A program made the translations under genes and the position numbers. Of a stretch of 64,000 nt of DNA, positions 8,773-16,900 are shown piece after piece (position 1 is the stretch's first letter; every line of letters begins with the position of its first letter). The notes under the pieces were generated by a model. The model did not search any database, had not been told where the DNA came from, and saw only the letters and a program-made list of their open reading frames with translations. Origin of the DNA: Mycobacterium gordonae (lineage in GTDB: Bacteria; Actinomycetota; Actinomycetes; Mycobacteriales; Mycobacteriaceae). The stretch is from NCBI RefSeq assembly GCF_017086405.1, contig NZ_CP070973.1, positions 6,852,739-6,916,738 of the forward strand, read 5' to 3'.

Positions 8773-9135
8773 GTGATAGTCGGGGCCTTTCTGGCCGAAG
8801 CTGCTTCGGCGACAGACAACAAACTCAACGTCTCGGGCGGTGTGCTGCTGCGATTCACCGTGGAGGACGATCGGCTGGCCCAGTTCCTGCTGGTGGTGCT
8901 GACTCAGGCCGAGACCGGCAGCCCGGATCGGCGCGTCGACGTCGAGATCAGGCCGCCGACCGGCGATGATCCGCTGAACATCGAGTTCGAACTGCCCGAG
9001 GCCGCCACCATCGCCGAACTCGGCTTTGCGATCTTCCCGATCGAGGTCACCCTGCCCGTCGACGGCCGCTGGGTCCTGGTGGTGACCGGCGGGGCGGGCA
9101 TGATCTCTCTGCCGTTGATCGTTAGCGGTGGCTAG
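8773..9135 (+). CDS. Small conserved protein, paralogue of the gene at 2084
   Basis: The 120-residue product starts at GTG 8773 and shares its whole length with the protein at 2084, including LNVSGGVL, LVVLTQAE, GSPDR and GRWVLVVTGG, but lacks the Pro-rich tail. Most of the sequence is predicted beta strand and it has no signal peptide or membrane segment. The function is unknown. The two copies lie on the same strand and enclose the sulfotransferase/IclR/YbjQ block. Confidence 0.7.
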   Translation: MIVGAFLAEAASATDNKLNVSGGVLLRFTVEDDRLAQFLLVVLTQAETGSPDRRVDVEIRPPTGDDPLNIEFELPEAATIAELGFAIFPIEVTLPVDGRWVLVVTGGAGMISLPLIVSGG

Positions 9136-9200
9136 CTGCGAGCGGTCACCAAAGTGACAGCGGGATAACAATTTCCACTCTCTAAGGGTCGCGGGCCGGT

Positions 9201-10379
9201 ATGCCGCGCCTGTTGTGGCGTCGGGAAAAATACCGTCGCGGGGTGCAACGTCGAACCGCTCTCAAGTTGCCGCTGGCACTGGCACTCGGCACGGCCTTGA
9301 CCCGGACGGCGCGCGCGTCCGCCGAGGCGGGCCGATGGCCGGCGGACCGTGCGCACAACTGGTATCAGGCGCAAGGCTGGCTCGTCGGAGTCAACTACGT
9401 GACCTCGACGGCGATAAATCAGCTCGAGATGTTCCAGGCCGGCACCTACGACCCGCGCCGCATCGACAACGAGCTGGGGGTCGCCCGATTTCACGGGTTC
9501 AACACCGTGCGGGTGTTCTTGCATGACCAGCTGTGGGCTGCTGATCGGCAGGGATTTCAGACCCGGCTGGCACAGTTCGTCGGCATCGCGGCGCGCCACG
9601 GCATCAAGCCGTTGTTCGTGCTGTTCGACTCGTGCTGGGATCCGTTTCCCCGGCTAGGTCGTCAGCGCGCGCCCCGCCCGGGTGTGCACAACTCCGGTTG
9701 GGTGCAGGGCCCCGGTGCCGAACACATCGACGACCCCCGATACGTGGCTGTCATGCAGGAGTACGTCACCGGAGTGTTGAGCCAATTCCGCAACGACGAT
9801 CGTGTGCTGGGTTGGGACCTGTGGAACGAACCCGACAATCCGGCCCGCGAGTACCGCAAGGTCGAGCGCAAGGACAAGCTGGAGCGGGTCGCGGGCCTGC
9901 TCCCCCAGGTGTTCCGCTGGGCGCGGGCCGTTGATCCGGTGCAGCCGCTGACGAGCGGCGTGTGGCAGGGCAGCTGGGGCGATCCTGGGGCCCGCAGCAC
10001 GATCGCAGGCATCCAGCTCGACAACGCCGACGTCATCACGTTTCACAGCTACGCCCCGCCGGGCGAGTTCGAGGGCCGCATCGGCGAACTGGCCCCGCTC
10101 GGACGCCCGATCATCTGCACCGAGTACCTGGCTCGCTCCCTGGGCAGCACGGTGGAGGGCATTCTGCCGATTGCCAGGCGGCACAACGTCGGCGCGTTCA
10201 ACTGGGGACTGGTCGCCGGCAAGACTCAGACGTACTTCCCGTGGAGTTCGTGGGACCATCCGGCGACCTCAGTGCCCAAGCAGTGGTTCGCCGACCTGCT
10301 GCAGCCTGACGGACGTCCCTTCGCAGACGCCGAGGTGCAGACGATCCGCAAACTGGCCACCGGGCGAGACCGTGAGTGA
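9201..10379 (+). CDS. Exported GH5-like (cellulase-family) glycoside hydrolase
   Basis: The 392-residue protein has a twin-arginine-type leader (QRRTALKLPLALALG), so Tat export is likely. The mature part is a GH5/GH-A TIM barrel: the acid/base Glu lies in DLWNEPDNP (E210) and the probable nucleophile in ICTEYL (E308), about 98 residues later as expected for clan GH-A. The substrate is unknown; beta-mannan or beta-glucan type links are plausible from the family. The stop codon directly abuts the stop of the convergent PE-PPE-type gene. The ATG at 9201 gives a basic N-region; internal GTG starts before the RR pair are possible. Confidence 0.8.
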   Translation: MPRLLWRREKYRRGVQRRTALKLPLALALGTALTRTARASAEAGRWPADRAHNWYQAQGWLVGVNYVTSTAINQLEMFQAGTYDPRRIDNELGVARFHGFNTVRVFLHDQLWAADRQGFQTRLAQFVGIAARHGIKPLFVLFDSCWDPFPRLGRQRAPRPGVHNSGWVQGPGAEHIDDPRYVAVMQEYVTGVLSQFRNDDRVLGWDLWNEPDNPAREYRKVERKDKLERVAGLLPQVFRWARAVDPVQPLTSGVWQGSWGDPGARSTIAGIQLDNADVITFHSYAPPGEFEGRIGELAPLGRPIICTEYLARSLGSTVEGILPIARRHNVGAFNWGLVAGKTQTYFPWSSWDHPATSVPKQWFADLLQPDGRPFADAEVQTIRKLATGRDRE

Positions 10380-11222
10380 TCAGCCCGGAAGATCGAGTGT
10401 CCCCATCGGGCGGTTGTAGGCGGATTCGACCATCGGGCGCCATTGCAGCTCGTGGATTCTCTTGTTCTCGGCCGATTCCAAGCGCCAGGTGACCATCGGC
10501 AGGTAGTACGTGGCGGGCGCTCCCAGAATGTAGGTGGCGTTTCCCTCGACGTAGGACTTGTTCCCCGGGTCGGTCAGGCTGAGTTTGCTGTAATCCAGGT
10601 GTGGGCCCCGCAATTCGCCGGTGCCGCCGACGAAGTTACCTGCCACCCGGTTGAAACGCGCCACGGAGTTGGCGAGGTCGCCGGGGCAGTCCGCCCAGAA
10701 ATCGTATTGGCGAATCAGGACTTTGACCGTATACCGGGTGTCCGCCGGAAATCCCCGGCCCCCATACGCCGCGGTGCATCCGCTGTTGGAGATCGTGGTG
10801 CAACCGCCGTACTTGGTTTCCGGATCCCCGGTCAAGACGAACGTGACGCTGGCCGGGTCGATATCACTGGTGGGCCCGTATCTGCGTAGCCAATCGTCTT
10901 CGACCTGCGCACCTTCACTGTGACCGAGGACAATCTTGCGGCCCGGCGTGGAATGCAGGAGCTGATTGAGGATGTCGGCCCCCTGATGGACGAAGTAGGA
11001 GTTGGGCAAATTCGTGTAGGGGACTTTCACTTTCACATTAGGGGCGGCGAAAAGCTCACCGCGTAACCAGTTGGAGGGAAGCGGGAAGAACGCCGGGTTG
11101 ATCGTAAAGACGGTTGCGGGCGCGGTTTCGTCCGCGGCTCTGGCTTTGCCCGGCGCGATAGCGCAGGCAACGACTATCGATGCCAATGCAATCGTCGCCA
11201 GCAAACGCCTCACCCGTACCAC
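10380..11222 (-). CDS. Secreted PE-PPE-domain serine hydrolase
   Basis: The 280-residue protein has a clear signal peptide (hydrophobic residues 8-22, cleavage near residue 30) and then the PE-PPE-type alpha/beta-hydrolase domain seen in mycobacterial esterases. The nucleophile elbow is GHSEGA (S102), and an acidic residue and a late His in ELRGPHLDY probably complete the triad. There is no PE or PPE N-terminal domain, so it is a stand-alone secreted form. Cutinase/esterase activity on lipids is inferred from the family. Confidence 0.82.
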   Translation of the reverse strand: MVRVRRLLATIALASIVVACAIAPGKARAADETAPATVFTINPAFFPLPSNWLRGELFAAPNVKVKVPYTNLPNSYFVHQGADILNQLLHSTPGRKIVLGHSEGAQVEDDWLRRYGPTSDIDPASVTFVLTGDPETKYGGCTTISNSGCTAAYGGRGFPADTRYTVKVLIRQYDFWADCPGDLANSVARFNRVAGNFVGGTGELRGPHLDYSKLSLTDPGNKSYVEGNATYILGAPATYYLPMVTWRLESAENKRIHELQWRPMVESAYNRPMGTLDLPG

Positions 11223-11423
11223 CCCATGCCGGCATATATATCATCGTCGGCGTCAAAATTATTGCGACGATCGGCGAATCGTGACGGGAATGACGCGGGG
11301 TCGCGACCTCGCATGGGTAGCAGCCGATAATCGCCGTTTGACCGACGCTTCCCGCGTGAACACTCTTGTCGTGCTCAACGCTCGACGGGAGGGGACCAAT
11401 GTGTCTATGAGGTCGCACTGACC

Positions 11424-11948
11424 ATGGCGGACATCATCGACCTCATCTACGCCGATCACGACTGGATCCGGCGCCAGTTCTTCCGGCTCGACGAGGCCAA
11501 ATCCGACGACGATCTCGCCGCCATCTGGAGCGGCCTCAGTATCCGCCTCGACATGCATGCCGAGGCCGAGGAGGCGGTCTTCTATCCGGCGTTGCTCCAG
11601 CACGGCGGGCTGGAGCATCCCAGCAATCCCGAAGGCGACCCGGAAGACGAGACCGAAGACGCCATCACCGACCACAATGCGATCCGCGACGCGGTCCGTC
11701 GATCACGCCGGCTCGAGCCAGGCAGCACAGAGTGGTTCGAAGCCGTGATCGATGCGCGCCGGGAGAACGGCAAACACCTCGACGAGGAAGAACGCGAGGC
11801 GATGCCGGACTTCATCAAGAGCGCCTCGTTGGAGCTGCGTAATGAACTGGCCTTGAAATGGTTGCGGTTCCACGCCGAACGGGACGCGACGCGAGATGTC
11901 GACAATCGCGACAAAGACGCGGCCGACTATATCGACGAGCATTCATGA
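11424..11948 (+). CDS. Hemerythrin-domain (HHE) protein
   Basis: The 174-residue protein has an HHE-type four-helix pattern: H13 in ADHDW, H45 and E49 in MHAEAEEAVF, a His in TDHNAIRDAV and another in NGKHLDEEE. These can ligate a di-iron centre. Mycobacterial hemerythrin-like proteins are linked to oxygen, NO or peroxide responses; the role here is not known. The last six bases overlap the convergent truncated ATPase gene. The ATG at 11424 places H13 at the usual distance from the start. Confidence 0.85.
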   Translation: MADIIDLIYADHDWIRRQFFRLDEAKSDDDLAAIWSGLSIRLDMHAEAEEAVFYPALLQHGGLEHPSNPEGDPEDETEDAITDHNAIRDAVRRSRRLEPGSTEWFEAVIDARRENGKHLDEEEREAMPDFIKSASLELRNELALKWLRFHAERDATRDVDNRDKDAADYIDEHS

Positions 11949-12587
11949 GAAGCGCAATTCTTCGGCGAACTCTTCGACGAGTAGTCGCCGTGGCTCTTCG
12001 TAGAAATTCTGCGACCCGGGTCCGTTGACCGCCGAGAGTTCGCCGACGGTCGCCTCTTGCAGCTCATCGACGAGGATCAGCACGCCGATGCCCAGGTCGC
12101 GTGCCGTCTCCCCCATCACTTCGAGTAGCGCTGCAAAGCCGTCGGCGAAGCGACCTGAGTCTGCTATCCCGCGGATCGGGTCGACCTCGACTCCCAGCGA
12201 CACCGAGCCGGCGGCGTCGGCTTTGATGCTGAACGCCTTGAATACACCCAGCCGCCGCCGTAGCCGCGGCTCGGGATGGCGACCCGTGGCGGTACGCATC
12301 CCCCTCACCAGCGATCGCGACAACGACACCGACAACGACTCACCGATGCCCGCTTCAACTTTCGCGGTGATCCATTCCCTGTCCCCGGCCCTGCCGAGTA
12401 ATTCGTTGAGCAGAAGCGTCTTGCCCACGCCCCGTAGACCGTTCAGGATCCAGCTGCGGCCGCCCTCACCCATTTCCTCGGCCCGGCGCACCGCCACATC
12501 GAAAGCCGTCAGCAAAGAATCGCGACCGGCCAATGCCGGCGGCCGCCGACCGGCGCCAGGTCTGAACGGATTGGTGACCGGATCCAT
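11943..12587 (-). pseudogene. AAA-type ATP-binding protein, C-terminally truncated
   Basis: The 214-residue product begins like a known actinobacterial P-loop family (NPFRPGAGRRPPALAGRD), with a Walker A (GLRGVGKT, about 48-55) and a Walker B (VLILVDELQEA). Full members are about 400 residues and continue past Walker B with sensor and winged-helix parts. Here the sequence leaves the family pattern after GELSAVNG and ends 26 residues later in an unrelated tail, overlapping the hemerythrin gene end. Truncation by deletion is inferred; a shortened functional protein cannot be excluded. Confidence 0.6.
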
Positions 12588-12664
12588 TTCTAAGGCTCTA
12601 TCAGCTCGTATAAGAAGTTTTGTTATCCGGTCTTAGACTCCCTCATACCGTCCTGGCACGATCA

Positions 12665-12690
12665 GCGTTAGACCGCGTACGTCTAAACGC
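12665..12690. repeat. Imperfect inverted repeat near the ATPase promoter region
   Basis: The arms GCGTTAGAC (12665-12673) and GTCTAAACGC (12681-12690) are complementary apart from one bulged base. They lie upstream of the ATPase gene and before the integrase remnant. The repeat could be an operator or part of an old element end; nothing else supports either. Confidence 0.3.
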
Positions 12691-12722
12691 CTATCGGCGA
12701 ACCCCGCCAGGGGAATCGATAA

Positions 12723-12890
12723 CCTCCGCGCAAGACCGCCAAACGCCGGGTTTACTTGCTAGCGGCCGATGTCGGCAGGCTAGCCGACGAATGCGGCAAA
12801 CATCGCCGGCTTGTCCGGGAGCTCGCCTATACCGGTATCCGGTGGGGCGATGTCGTTGCCTTGCGGGTGGGTGAGACCGAATTTCTGAGG
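12723..12890 (+). pseudogene. Tyrosine recombinase/integrase remnant
   Basis: An open stretch with no good start encodes about 55 residues matching the start of the catalytic domain of phage integrases: RRVYLLAADVGRLAD, then LAYTGIRWGDVVALRV, which contains the conserved Arg of the active site. It then breaks off into the transposase remnant. M. tuberculosis has a similar integrase fragment (Rv3751, from memory) at this place beside the same tRNA-Ser gene, so the relic is old. It lies at the 3' side of that tRNA, where integrases of this type normally target. Confidence 0.65.
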
Positions 12891-13300
12891 CGCCCGCCCC
12901 CGACCTGGCCGACCTCCTGGCCCTGCTCGCTGCCTTCCGCACCATTTACACCACCCAACGCCCCCACCGCGCCCACCCCACCCGCCTCACCCCCCACCAT
13001 GCCTACCCCGCCCGACCCAAAGCACATCCTGCCGACCAAACCACCACACACTTCCGCATCCGCCACGACACCGTCGACCAATTCGGCAAACTCACCCTGC
13101 GCCACGCCAGCCGCCTACACCACCTCGGCATCGGCCGCACCCACGTCCACACCCCAGTCCTCATCCTGCTCGCCACCACCACGGTCACCGTCATCAGCAC
13201 AACCGGGCACCAGGTCCTGAGCAGCCACACCATCGACCCCGACTACGGCCCAACCAAGACAAAAACCCCGGCCGATGGCCGGGGAATCTGTAACCAATGA
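12875..13300 (+). mobile_element. IS481-type transposase, C-terminal remnant
   Basis: A frame with no start codon runs to TGA 13298 and encodes about 141 residues. They match the C-terminal third of mycobacterial IS481-family transposases: LLAAFRTIYTTQRPHRA, TPHHAYPARPKA and HLGIGRTHVHTPV. The catalytic DDE core upstream is missing, so the fragment is dead. It joins the integrase remnant near 12885. Sequence resembling an IS481-type terminal repeat follows at 13312. Confidence 0.65.
13261..13284 (-). terminator. Intrinsic terminator reading leftward
   Basis: A perfect 8-bp stem (CCCCGGCC/GGCCGGGG, loop GAT) at 13266-13284 is followed on the minus strand by TTTTTGTCTT. It lies 58 bases downstream of the tRNA-Ser gene and could end its transcript. 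It also falls inside the transposase remnant. Confidence 0.55.
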
Positions 13301-13334
13301 CGCGACTCGTCTGTCACCTATGACGCGACTCATC
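13289..13334 (+). repeat. Two tandem 23-bp repeats, IS-end-like
   Basis: Copies at 13289-13311 and 13312-13334 share the core ATGACGCGACTC and differ at three positions. The second copy resembles the outer end of IS481-type elements (TGTCA...ATCACA). A doubled end of a degraded insertion is the simplest explanation. The array ends 7 bases before the 3' end of the tRNA-Ser gene. Confidence 0.5.
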
Positions 13335-13341
13335 ACATGAG

Positions 13342-13428
13342 CGGTGGCGGAGGGATTTGAACCCTCGGACGGTTTTAGCCGTCACACGCTTTCGAGGCGT
13401 GCTCCTTAGGCCGCTCGGACACGCCACC
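13342..13428 (-). tRNA. tRNA-Ser (anticodon CGA)
   Basis: On the minus strand a 7-bp acceptor stem (GGTGGCG with its partner at 13343-13349), a D arm, the anticodon arm CACGC-CTCGAAA-GCGTG with anticodon CGA, a long class II variable arm and the T arm GGGTTCAAATCCC are all present. CCA is not encoded. It reads UCG codons. Integrase and IS remnants adjoin its 3' side. Confidence 0.93.
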
Positions 13429-13457
13429 GCCGAGCAGCTTACCCAACCACCCGCCCC

Positions 13458-14030
13458 TCACCCCAATCGCTGCCGGGCGAAGAACTCTTCCAGCGGCGCG
13501 GCGCACTCCGCGGCCAGTACGCCACCGCGCACTTCGGGCCGATGGTTGAGCCGTCGATCCCGCACCACATCCCACAGCGAGCCGACCGCACCCGTCTTGG
13601 GTTCCCACGCCCCGAACACCAGGCGAGCCACCCGGGCCAACACCAGCGCCCCAGCGCACATCGTGCACGGCTCGACGGTGACCGCGAGCGTCGCACCCTC
13701 CAGCCGCCAGCCGTCACCCAGCACTCGGGCAGCCGCCCGCAATGCCAGGATCTCCGCGTGGGCGGTCGGATCGCCGTCGGCTTCGCGGGCATTGACCGCC
13801 CGCGCCAGCTCGGTGCCGTCCGGTCCGACTACGACGGCACCGATCGGCACGTCGCGGGGCCCGGCGGTCTCGGCGACCGCCAACGCAGCGCGGATCAGCT
13901 CCTCGTCAGCGGGAATCCCCGACCCGTTCTGATGGCAGCGAGCCGCTGCGCCCGGCTCCGTCCCATCGTGGCGACCCGCGGCGCCCGGCTCCCCCGGGCT
14001 TGCGATCGCCACGGCCGCGCTTGCGGTCAC
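13458..14030 (-). CDS. tadA: tRNA-specific adenosine deaminase TadA
   Basis: The protein has the cytidine/deoxycytidylate deaminase zinc site: HAE (H91, E93) and PCTMC (C122, C125). It converts A34 of tRNA-Arg(ACG) to inosine; a tRNA-Arg(ACG) gene lies in this window at 40555. It matches Rv3752c in order and sequence as I recall it. The GTG at 14030 overlaps the upstream gene stop as GTGA, giving 190 residues. The usual length is about 150, so the first 38 Ala/Gly-rich residues may be an extension or translation may begin internally. Confidence 0.9.
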   Translation of the reverse strand: MTASAAVAIASPGEPGAAGRHDGTEPGAAARCHQNGSGIPADEELIRAALAVAETAGPRDVPIGAVVVGPDGTELARAVNAREADGDPTAHAEILALRAAARVLGDGWRLEGATLAVTVEPCTMCAGALVLARVARLVFGAWEPKTGAVGSLWDVVRDRRLNHRPEVRGGVLAAECAAPLEEFFARQRLG

Positions 14031-14548
14031 CGACCGAGACGGTCGATCACCGCCGACAGCTGATCGGCGAACCCCATCTCCCGCGCAATGCGGCCGAGCT
14101 GCTCGTCGGCATACAGGTCCGTCTCGTCGAGGATGACCCCCAATACCGCCTCGGGCAGCCCGATATCGGACAGCAACCCCAGGTCGCCTTCCTCGAACGG
14201 CTCGGCGTCCTCGAGGTCTTCGGGGTCGATCTCGGCGTCCAGGCTATCCAGCACCTCGGCGGCGATGTCGTAATCCAGCGCGGCCGTGGCATCTGATAGC
14301 AGCAATCGCGTTCCGGACGGCGCCGGGCGCACGATGACAAAAAATTCGTCGTCGACGTCCAACAACCCGAATACGGCGCCGGCGCTGCGCAGCTCCCGCA
14401 GTTCGGTCTCGACGGCCGACAAACTGGTCAGCGCTTTCGGGCCCAGCGGCGCGCAACGCCACTTGCCTTCTTCGCGTACGACCGCGACGCCGAAGCCGTC
14501 GGGGGTGTCCGTGGACGGGCCTGCTGCTGAAGCCCGTTGTGCTCCCAT
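14027..14548 (-). CDS. tRNA adenosine deaminase-associated protein
   Basis: This 173-residue acidic protein is of the actinobacterial family always found beside tadA (Rv3753c-like). It has a mixed alpha/beta core (VAVVREEGKWRCAPL, FFVIVRP) and an Asp/Glu-rich middle. Its biochemical role is not known. It overlaps tadA by four bases (GTGA), so the two are co-translated and a functional partnership is inferred. Confidence 0.85.
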   Translation of the reverse strand: MGAQRASAAGPSTDTPDGFGVAVVREEGKWRCAPLGPKALTSLSAVETELRELRSAGAVFGLLDVDDEFFVIVRPAPSGTRLLLSDATAALDYDIAAEVLDSLDAEIDPEDLEDAEPFEEGDLGLLSDIGLPEAVLGVILDETDLYADEQLGRIAREMGFADQLSAVIDRLGR

Positions 14549-14639
14549 GGCCGCCTACGCTAGTCCCTGACCTGGCCGGTGGCCAGATGAAGCCATCCCA
14601 AGCAACCCGCCGCCGGTCCAACTGTGCCAACCTTGCACT

Positions 14640-15599
14640 GTGGGGAAGACACCGGTGTGCGTGCTGGGGCTGGGTCTGATCGGCGGTTCCATCGTGCGGG
14701 CCGCTGCCGGGGCGGGACGCGAAGTATTCGGCTACAACCGCTCGGTGGAGGGCGCCCACGGCGCCAGGGCGGACGGGTACGACGCTTCTCTCGACCTCAA
14801 CGAGACACTGGACCGCGCCGCGAGCAGCGGCGCCCTGATCGTGCTGGCCGTGCCCATGCCGGCCCTGGCCAACATGCTGGCCCACATCGCCGAGTCGGCC
14901 CCCGACTGCCCGCTGACCGACGTCACCAGTGTCAAGAAGGCGGTGCTCGACGAGGTCGTCGGGGCCGGCCTGCTGCCGCGCTTCGTCGGTGGACACCCGA
15001 TGACCGGCACCGCTCACTCGGGCTGGACTGCCGGCCATGGCGGCCTGTTCAACCGAGCCCCCTGGGTCGTCAGCGTGGACGACCACGTCGACCCCCAGGT
15101 GTGGTCGATGGTGACGGAGCTGGCCCTGGACTGCGGAGCCCACGTGGTGCCTGCCAAATCCGACGAGCACGACGCCGCGGCGGCTGCCATTTCGCATCTG
15201 CCGCACCTGCTGGCCGAAGCCCTGGCCATCACCGCCGCCGAGGTGCCCCTGGCGTTCGCGCTGGCTGCTGGCTCGTTCCGGGACGCGACCCGGGTCGCGG
15301 GCACCGCACCGGACCTGGTGCGCGCCATGTGCGAGGCCAATACCAGTCAACTGACGCCGGCCACCGACCGGGTCATCGAACTGCTCGGCCGCGCCCGCGA
15401 GTCACTGGCACGCAACGGATCGGTGGCCGAACTGGTCGACGAAGGTCATGCGGCACGCACCCGGTACGAAAGTTTCCCGCGCTCGGACATCGTCACCGTC
15501 GTCGTCGGCGCGGACGGATGGCGACAACAATTGGCCGCGGCGGGCCGGGCCGGCGGGGTGATCAGATCCGCTCTGCCAACCCTGGATAGTCGACGATGA
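14640..15599 (+). CDS. tyrA: Prephenate dehydrogenase
   Basis: The 319-residue protein begins with the Rossmann motif GLGLIGGS (about 9-16) and carries GGHPMTGT and the catalytic His region (ISHLPHLLAEAL) of TyrA enzymes. It oxidises prephenate to 4-hydroxyphenylpyruvate for tyrosine synthesis. It corresponds to Rv3754. The GTG start at 14640 places the dinucleotide motif at the usual position. Its last 38 bases overlap the convergent gene. Confidence 0.9.
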   Translation: MGKTPVCVLGLGLIGGSIVRAAAGAGREVFGYNRSVEGAHGARADGYDASLDLNETLDRAASSGALIVLAVPMPALANMLAHIAESAPDCPLTDVTSVKKAVLDEVVGAGLLPRFVGGHPMTGTAHSGWTAGHGGLFNRAPWVVSVDDHVDPQVWSMVTELALDCGAHVVPAKSDEHDAAAAAISHLPHLLAEALAITAAEVPLAFALAAGSFRDATRVAGTAPDLVRAMCEANTSQLTPATDRVIELLGRARESLARNGSVAELVDEGHAARTRYESFPRSDIVTVVVGADGWRQQLAAAGRAGGVIRSALPTLDSRR

Positions 15600-16161
15600 A
15601 CCCGTCGGCGTCCACGACCACGGTCGTGTCGGCCACCGGCGACCGCAGCTTGATGGCATCCAACCGGCCCTCGCTGGTGTAGCTCACGGTGGCGGCGTCG
15701 ACCGTCATCTCCGGCACGTTCACGTAGACCATCGGCAGCACGACCGAATCGGCCCGCTCGTGGATACCCAGCCGCCGGATAGGCAGGGCGTTGAAGAACG
15801 GGCTGAACACCAGGTCGACGTCCAGTGCGCCGTTATAGCCCGAGCGCCGCTCACCCTGGTGGTCGGTGATCAGCCACATGTTCTCTTCGTCGCGGGCGAT
15901 GGCGAGCTGGCGTTCGCGCTCGGCCAACGTTACGGTCAGCCCGAACCGCTTGGTGGCGCCCTTCTCGTCCGTCTGCAGCTCGTAGAAGGCACCGAACGCG
16001 GGATTGGCTGCGGTGGCCGCGGCCACAATGCGGCCGTTGGCCTTGATTCTCTTGCCTGACAACTGGATCCGTACCGATTCCATGCGCGAAATGTCCTGCG
16101 CGCGCCAGGTCAACATTTGCGGCCAGACGCTTGCCGTCGAATCAGAAGGGGCTGCGGTCAC
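15562..16161 (-). CDS. Putative glycolipid-binding protein (DUF1089 family)
   Basis: The 199-residue protein is beta-rich and resembles Rv3755c and the family named after Pseudomonas PA1994, a putative glycolipid-binding fold. The name rests on structure in the family, and no ligand is known here. The GTG at 16161 gives 199 residues, the length I recall for Rv3755c; an upstream ATG at 16221 would overlap proZ. It starts 4 bases after the proZ stop, so it is probably the last gene of the pro operon. Confidence 0.75.
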   Translation of the reverse strand: MTAAPSDSTASVWPQMLTWRAQDISRMESVRIQLSGKRIKANGRIVAAATAANPAFGAFYELQTDEKGATKRFGLTVTLAERERQLAIARDEENMWLITDHQGERRSGYNGALDVDLVFSPFFNALPIRRLGIHERADSVVLPMVYVNVPEMTVDAATVSYTSEGRLDAIKLRSPVADTTVVVDADGFIVDYPGLAERI

Positions 16162-16165
16162 ATCT

Positions 16166-16900
16166 CTACCGTAGGACCTCTCGGTCAACCGCGGCGGGTT
16201 TGTCCCCAACTGCCGCATCACAACCTCGATTGCGCCTGCTCAGGCGTCCGCTGCCCGGCACGGAAGCCCACACCGCCGCCGCCATCACCCCGTCGATTAC
16301 CAGCGCCAACACCGCCACCGTCACCGCTCCGACCAAGGCGATGTGAAATTGGCGCTCCTTGATCCCGTCGATCAGATAACGGCCCAGTCCACCAAGACTC
16401 GCGTAGGCGGCCACCGTCGCGGTCGCAACCACCTGCAGGGTCGCGCTCCGCAAGCCGCCCAGAATCAGCGGCAGCGCGTTGGGCACCTCCACCCGGAACA
16501 GCACCTGATGTTCGGCCATGCCCACGGCGCGCGCCGCGTCGACCACCAGCGGATCGACGCTCGCGATCCCCGCATACGTGCCCGCCAGCAGCGACGGAAT
16601 GCCCAGCAGCATCAACGCCACGATCGGCGGTGCCAGGCCCAGCCCGAAAAGCAGCACGCCGAGCAGCAGCACGCCCAGCGTCGGCAACGCACGCAGTCCG
16701 TTGACCGCACCTACCACCAGCAGTTGGCCACGGCCAGTGTGCCCGATGATCAGCCCGACCGGGATGGCGATGACCGCCGATGCCAGCACGGCCAGCGCGG
16801 TGTACTCGAGGTGCTCGCAGGTGCGCGCCGCCAGGCCCGCGGACCCGGTCCAATTGCTCGCCGTGGTCAGGAAGGACAGCGCCTGCCCGATGAAGTTCAC
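16166..16900 (-). CDS. proZ: Osmoprotectant ABC importer, permease
   Basis: The 244-residue membrane protein has about six hydrophobic segments and the permease coupling loop DAARAVGMAEHQVLFRVEVP, including the EAA-like motif. It matches ProZ (Rv3756c) and is one of two permeases of a glycine betaine/choline-type importer. The GTG at 16900 overlaps the proW stop (GTGA), indicating translational coupling. Confidence 0.88.
   Translation of the reverse strand: MNFIGQALSFLTTASNWTGSAGLAARTCEHLEYTALAVLASAVIAIPVGLIIGHTGRGQLLVVGAVNGLRALPTLGVLLLGVLLFGLGLAPPIVALMLLGIPSLLAGTYAGIASVDPLVVDAARAVGMAEHQVLFRVEVPNALPLILGGLRSATLQVVATATVAAYASLGGLGRYLIDGIKERQFHIALVGAVTVAVLALVIDGVMAAAVWASVPGSGRLSRRNRGCDAAVGDKPAAVDREVLR

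Noticed and set aside
7792..9171. 459-codon open frame on the minus strand
   Set aside because: It is antisense to the IclR, YbjQ and paralogue genes, which have clear family features; long antisense frames are common in GC-rich DNA.
9158..9181. Sequence similar to the E. coli lac operator (GGGATAACAATTTCCAC)
   Set aside because: It matches only about 14 bases, lacks the symmetric half and there is no LacI-type gene nearby, so it is taken as chance or part of an ordinary promoter gap.
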